A stretch of DNA of 64,000 nucleotides from G963704535 sp963704535 (GTDB lineage Bacteria; Chloroflexota; Chloroflexia; Chloroflexales; Roseiflexaceae). Both the position numbers and the translations under genes were made by a program. The stretch is taken from contig OY969916.1 in assembly GCA_963704535.1 (NCBI GenBank), forward strand, positions 4,216,001-4,280,000. The letters are read 5' to 3'. This document shows, piece by piece, positions 61,813-64,000 of the stretch (position 1 is its first letter; every line of letters begins with the position of its first letter). The notes under the pieces were generated by a model. It worked only from the letters and a program-made list of their open reading frames with translations, was not told where the DNA came from and did no database searches.

Positions 61813-63204
61813 ATGAACCCGGACATCACTGGCACGCTATGGAAGAACGCCGGGCTGGCAGACGTGCAGTGGACGCTGCTGGATACCGTGTCGCGCGAGG
61901 TGCTGTGGCGGGCGCTGGCCTCGATCCTGCCCGACGCGACGCTGAAAGACTGCCGCCTGCACCGCGCGAAGTACAAGCCTGGGCGCCACCTCACAGCCTA
62001 CTACGAGGTGACGGCCCACGACAACGCCGGCGATCACGCGCGCCAGATCGAGGTATCCTGGACGCCATCGGGAACGGCGGACCCGCGCGGGCCGGTCGAC
62101 GAACTGCTGGCGATGCAGGACGAGGCAGCTCGCCGGGGGCTGGCGGCCCCATTTCGCCAACTCACCGCCGATGCGCCGGAGTGGGGCATGCGGGTGCAGG
62201 TCGCGCCGCTGGATGTGGAGTACCCGCAGCTTGTTCGCACCGCCGACCCCGGCTACGTTCGCGAGATGCTGGGCGCCGCATTGGACGGGCGCGCGTCGGC
62301 TGCCGGCTATGCCGTGACCGCGATCCGCTACCGCCCCGGCCAGCGCCACATGCTACGCTACGACCCAGCCGAGGGGGCCGGGCGCGCCGAAGGTGAGGGC
62401 ACCTTCTTCGCGAAGATCTACAACAGTGACAAGGGCGCGCGGATCTTCGACACCGCCAGCCGGGTCGCCGATCGGCTGGCCGCGCATGGCGCCGGGATGG
62501 CGACGCTGCGCCCGCTGGCCTACCTGGCCGCCGATGGCCTGGTGCTCTACCCGCACCTCTCCGGCACGCCGCTCTCGCAACTGCTGCGCGCCCCCGGCCC
62601 GGAGACCGCGCAGCACCTGCGCCAGGCCGGCGCCGCGCTCCAGGCGCTGCACCACACGCCCACCGACCTAGTCGAACTCCAGCCGCACTCGTTCGCCAGG
62701 GAGGTGAAAGGCACCCTCAGTGCCGGCGAGCACATCCACTCGCTCCTGCCGGAGACCGGCGCGCTGCTCACGGCAGTGGTCGAGCGGGCGCGGGCGCTGT
62801 ATGGGCAACTGCCGCAGGAGCAGCACGGCCTGGCCTACGGCGATTTCAAATCCGACCACCTGTGGATCACGCCAGGCGGGCTGACGTTGATCGACTTCGA
62901 CACCGCCTACCTGGCCGACCAGGCGATCGACGTCGGGAAGTTCCTGGCCGACCTGCACTGGTGGTACGATGGGTACGGCTTGGATGGCGTGGAGCAAGCC
63001 CAGGCGCAGTTCCTCGAAGGCTACCTGCCCGCGCCGGAGCGGCTGCTGCGCGCCCGGCTGTACGAAGTGCTAGTGCTAGTCAAGACGACCGCCCGCCGGG
63101 TGCGGCTGTTCGACCAGGACTGGGCGCCGCGCACCCAGCGGCTGATCGCCCGCGCCGACAAGCTGCTCCGGCAAGTCGAGGCTTCAAGCCCAAGCCCGGC
63201 GTAG
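61813..63204 (+). CDS. APH-family phosphotransferase
   Basis: 463 residues with CGGAGGAAATAGGCC upstream of the ATG. It has two RYKPG-like motifs (RAKYKPGRHLTAYYEV and AIRYRPGQRHMLRYD), the Lys motif FFAKIYNSDKGARIFD (near 202), the catalytic loop YGDFKSDH (near 342) with Asp present but the leading His replaced by Tyr, and LIDFDTAYLADQAIDVGKF. Catalysis therefore seems possible. It is the last of the six related domains and is followed by repeats and a long palindrome, suggesting the end of the transcription unit. Confidence 0.85.
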   Translation: MNPDITGTLWKNAGLADVQWTLLDTVSREVLWRALASILPDATLKDCRLHRAKYKPGRHLTAYYEVTAHDNAGDHARQIEVSWTPSGTADPRGPVDELLAMQDEAARRGLAAPFRQLTADAPEWGMRVQVAPLDVEYPQLVRTADPGYVREMLGAALDGRASAAGYAVTAIRYRPGQRHMLRYDPAEGAGRAEGEGTFFAKIYNSDKGARIFDTASRVADRLAAHGAGMATLRPLAYLAADGLVLYPHLSGTPLSQLLRAPGPETAQHLRQAGAALQALHHTPTDLVELQPHSFAREVKGTLSAGEHIHSLLPETGALLTAVVERARALYGQLPQEQHGLAYGDFKSDHLWITPGGLTLIDFDTAYLADQAIDVGKFLADLHWWYDGYGLDGVEQAQAQFLEGYLPAPERLLRARLYEVLVLVKTTARRVRLFDQDWAPRTQRLIARADKLLRQVEASSPSPA

Positions 63205-63228
63205 GAATGACGGCAAAGGTTCCATTTT

Positions 63229-63480
63229 GGGAAAAAGGGGGGTTGAGGGGGTAGCCCCCTCAGTCTCCCCCACCCACATTGTAAAGTAGATCGGCGTCGC
63301 CCCAATCCTCTTTGGGAAAAAGGGGGTTTGAGGGGGTAGCCCCCTCAGTCTCCCCCACCCACATTGTAAAGTAGATCGGCGTCGCCCCAATCCTCTTTGG
63401 GAAAAAGGGGGGTTGAGGGGGTAGCCCCCTCAGTCTCCCCCACCCACATTGTAAAGTAGATCGGCGTCGCTCCAATCCTT
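63229..63480 (+). repeat. Family B repeat, three tandem units of 85 bases
   Basis: Units begin at 63229, 63314 and 63399, each with AAAAAGGGGG, GAGGGGGTAGCCCCCTC, CCCACATTGTAAAGTAGATC and GGCGTCGC. They are nearly identical, so the expansion is recent. Confidence 0.92.
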
Positions 63481-63488
63481 GTTTAAGA

Positions 63489-63544
63489 GGATAAGAAAAC
63501 GGATCGGACGGAAGCAGGCTTCCGTCCGATCCGTTTTCTTATCC
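63489..63544. terminator. Perfect 26-bp hairpin
   Basis: Two 26-base arms (63489-63514 and 63519-63544, starting GGATAAGAAAACGGATCGG) with a 4-base loop, between the phosphotransferase island and ino1. Probably a strong terminator, though no T run follows. The remainder of 63205-63698 has no gene. Confidence 0.55.
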
Positions 63545-63624
63545 GTTCAATCCATTGAAGTCCCGCAGTACGTATTGGATGACTTTCTGTTTATCTTGGA
63601 TCACAAATGGTTGCCCGCGCATCA

Positions 63625-63653
63625 TTCGCGCTGGTCGCGCAATCGCATATAAT
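63625..63653 (+). promoter_or_regulatory. Putative ino1 promoter
   Basis: A perfect -10 TATAAT (63648-63653) lies 45 bases before the start codon; the -35 at 17 bases spacing (TTCGCG, 63625-63630) is weak. Confidence 0.4.
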
Positions 63654-63698
63654 CAGGGCACACGACAATCGCTAGAGTATTTCAGGGGGAACATAACA

Positions 63699-64000
63699 AT
63701 GAGTCCACGCAACAAGAAAGTTCGCGTCGCCATCATCGGGGTCGGCAACTGTGCCTCGTCGCTGGTCCAGGGTGTTGAGTTCTACCGCCACGCCGCGGAG
63801 CAAGAGACCGTGCCCGGCCTGATGCACGTCAACCTGGGCGGCTACCACATCAGCGACATCGAGTTCTCGGCCGCCTTCGACGTCGTCGATACCAAAGTCG
63901 GGCTGGACCTGTCGGAAGCGATCTTAGCAGAGCCGAACAACACAATCAAGTTCGCCGACGTCCCACGGCTGGGCGTGCAGGTCAACCGCGGCATGACCCA
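63699..64000 (+). CDS. ino1: Myo-inositol-1-phosphate synthase, 5' part
   Basis: The frame from the ATG at 63699 (CAGGGGGA upstream) is open to the right edge, 100 residues. It shows the Rossmann start VRVAIIGVGNCASSLVQGVEFY and then GLMHVNLGGYHISDIEFSAAFDV and DTKVGLDLSEAI, characteristic of the prokaryotic Ino1 type. The enzyme cyclises glucose 6-phosphate to inositol 1-phosphate with NAD, for phosphatidylinositol or related lipids and glycans. Inositol oxidation-type genes occur 30 kb upstream. Confidence 0.93.
   Translation, partial: MSPRNKKVRVAIIGVGNCASSLVQGVEFYRHAAEQETVPGLMHVNLGGYHISDIEFSAAFDVVDTKVGLDLSEAILAEPNNTIKFADVPRLGVQVNRGMT

Overview
The window is high-GC DNA whose gene content points to the phylum Chloroflexota, probably class Chloroflexia. 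The best markers are an auracyanin-like lipoprotein cupredoxin, a TIGR02587/TIGR02588-type membrane pair, F420-type oxidoreductases, Ser/Thr kinases with FGE-sulfatase or WD40 domains, a secreted protein ending in YLPLALRR, and heavy littering with short iterated repeats. The assignment is inference from families; no rRNA or tRNA gene was seen.

Layout. 1-8.5 kb (minus strand): a division and cell wall (dcw) cluster in the order mraZ, rsmH, ftsL-like, ftsI, murF, mraY, an M50-like membrane protein, murD (running off the left edge). It is driven by a clear promoter and GTGGGG operator repeats upstream of mraZ. 9-15 kb: moaC, a tnpB-only IS200/IS605 element, small hypotheticals, a TPR/zinc-ribbon-like protein and selA. 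15-26.5 kb: a CHAT-like/LysM/NodB fusion, a GT4 glycosyltransferase, an ECF sigma/anti-sigma pair, a patatin-like lipase, the auracyanin-like protein, a C39-like protein, an AraC regulator and two F420-type oxidoreductases. 26.8-31 kb: DUF6766-type and TIGR02587/TIGR02588-type membrane genes split by a repeat array carrying an IS1634-type element. 31-34 kb: an SDR dehydrogenase and inositol-type genes (iolG-like, iolE-like). 34.4-43.6 kb: secreted proteins, two large receptor kinases and a divergent FHA/winged-helix regulator.

43.8-63.2 kb is the most unusual part. Six APH-fold phosphotransferase domains are encoded on the same strand, one of them fused to the C terminus of an ABC exporter. 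Interspersed are a GT4 glycosyltransferase, a Ser/Thr kinase-nSTAND-WD40 protein and an IS982-type element. Two of the six domains lack the catalytic aspartate. The best-supported unit is the overlapping pair of ABC exporter-kinase and pseudokinase-like protein. My inference is that this island phosphorylates and exports a small molecule or glycan. The substrate is unknown. At the right edge ino1 (myo-inositol-1-phosphate synthase) begins.

Two general points matter to a reader. First, many genes, including the normally essential mraY and murF, carry single-base frameshifts. These look like sequence errors, so I describe the affected genes as single loci. Second, there are several families of dispersed repeats: heptanucleotide arrays, GAGGGG/CCCCTC hairpin elements and MITE-like elements. 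Some of them lie inside coding sequences.
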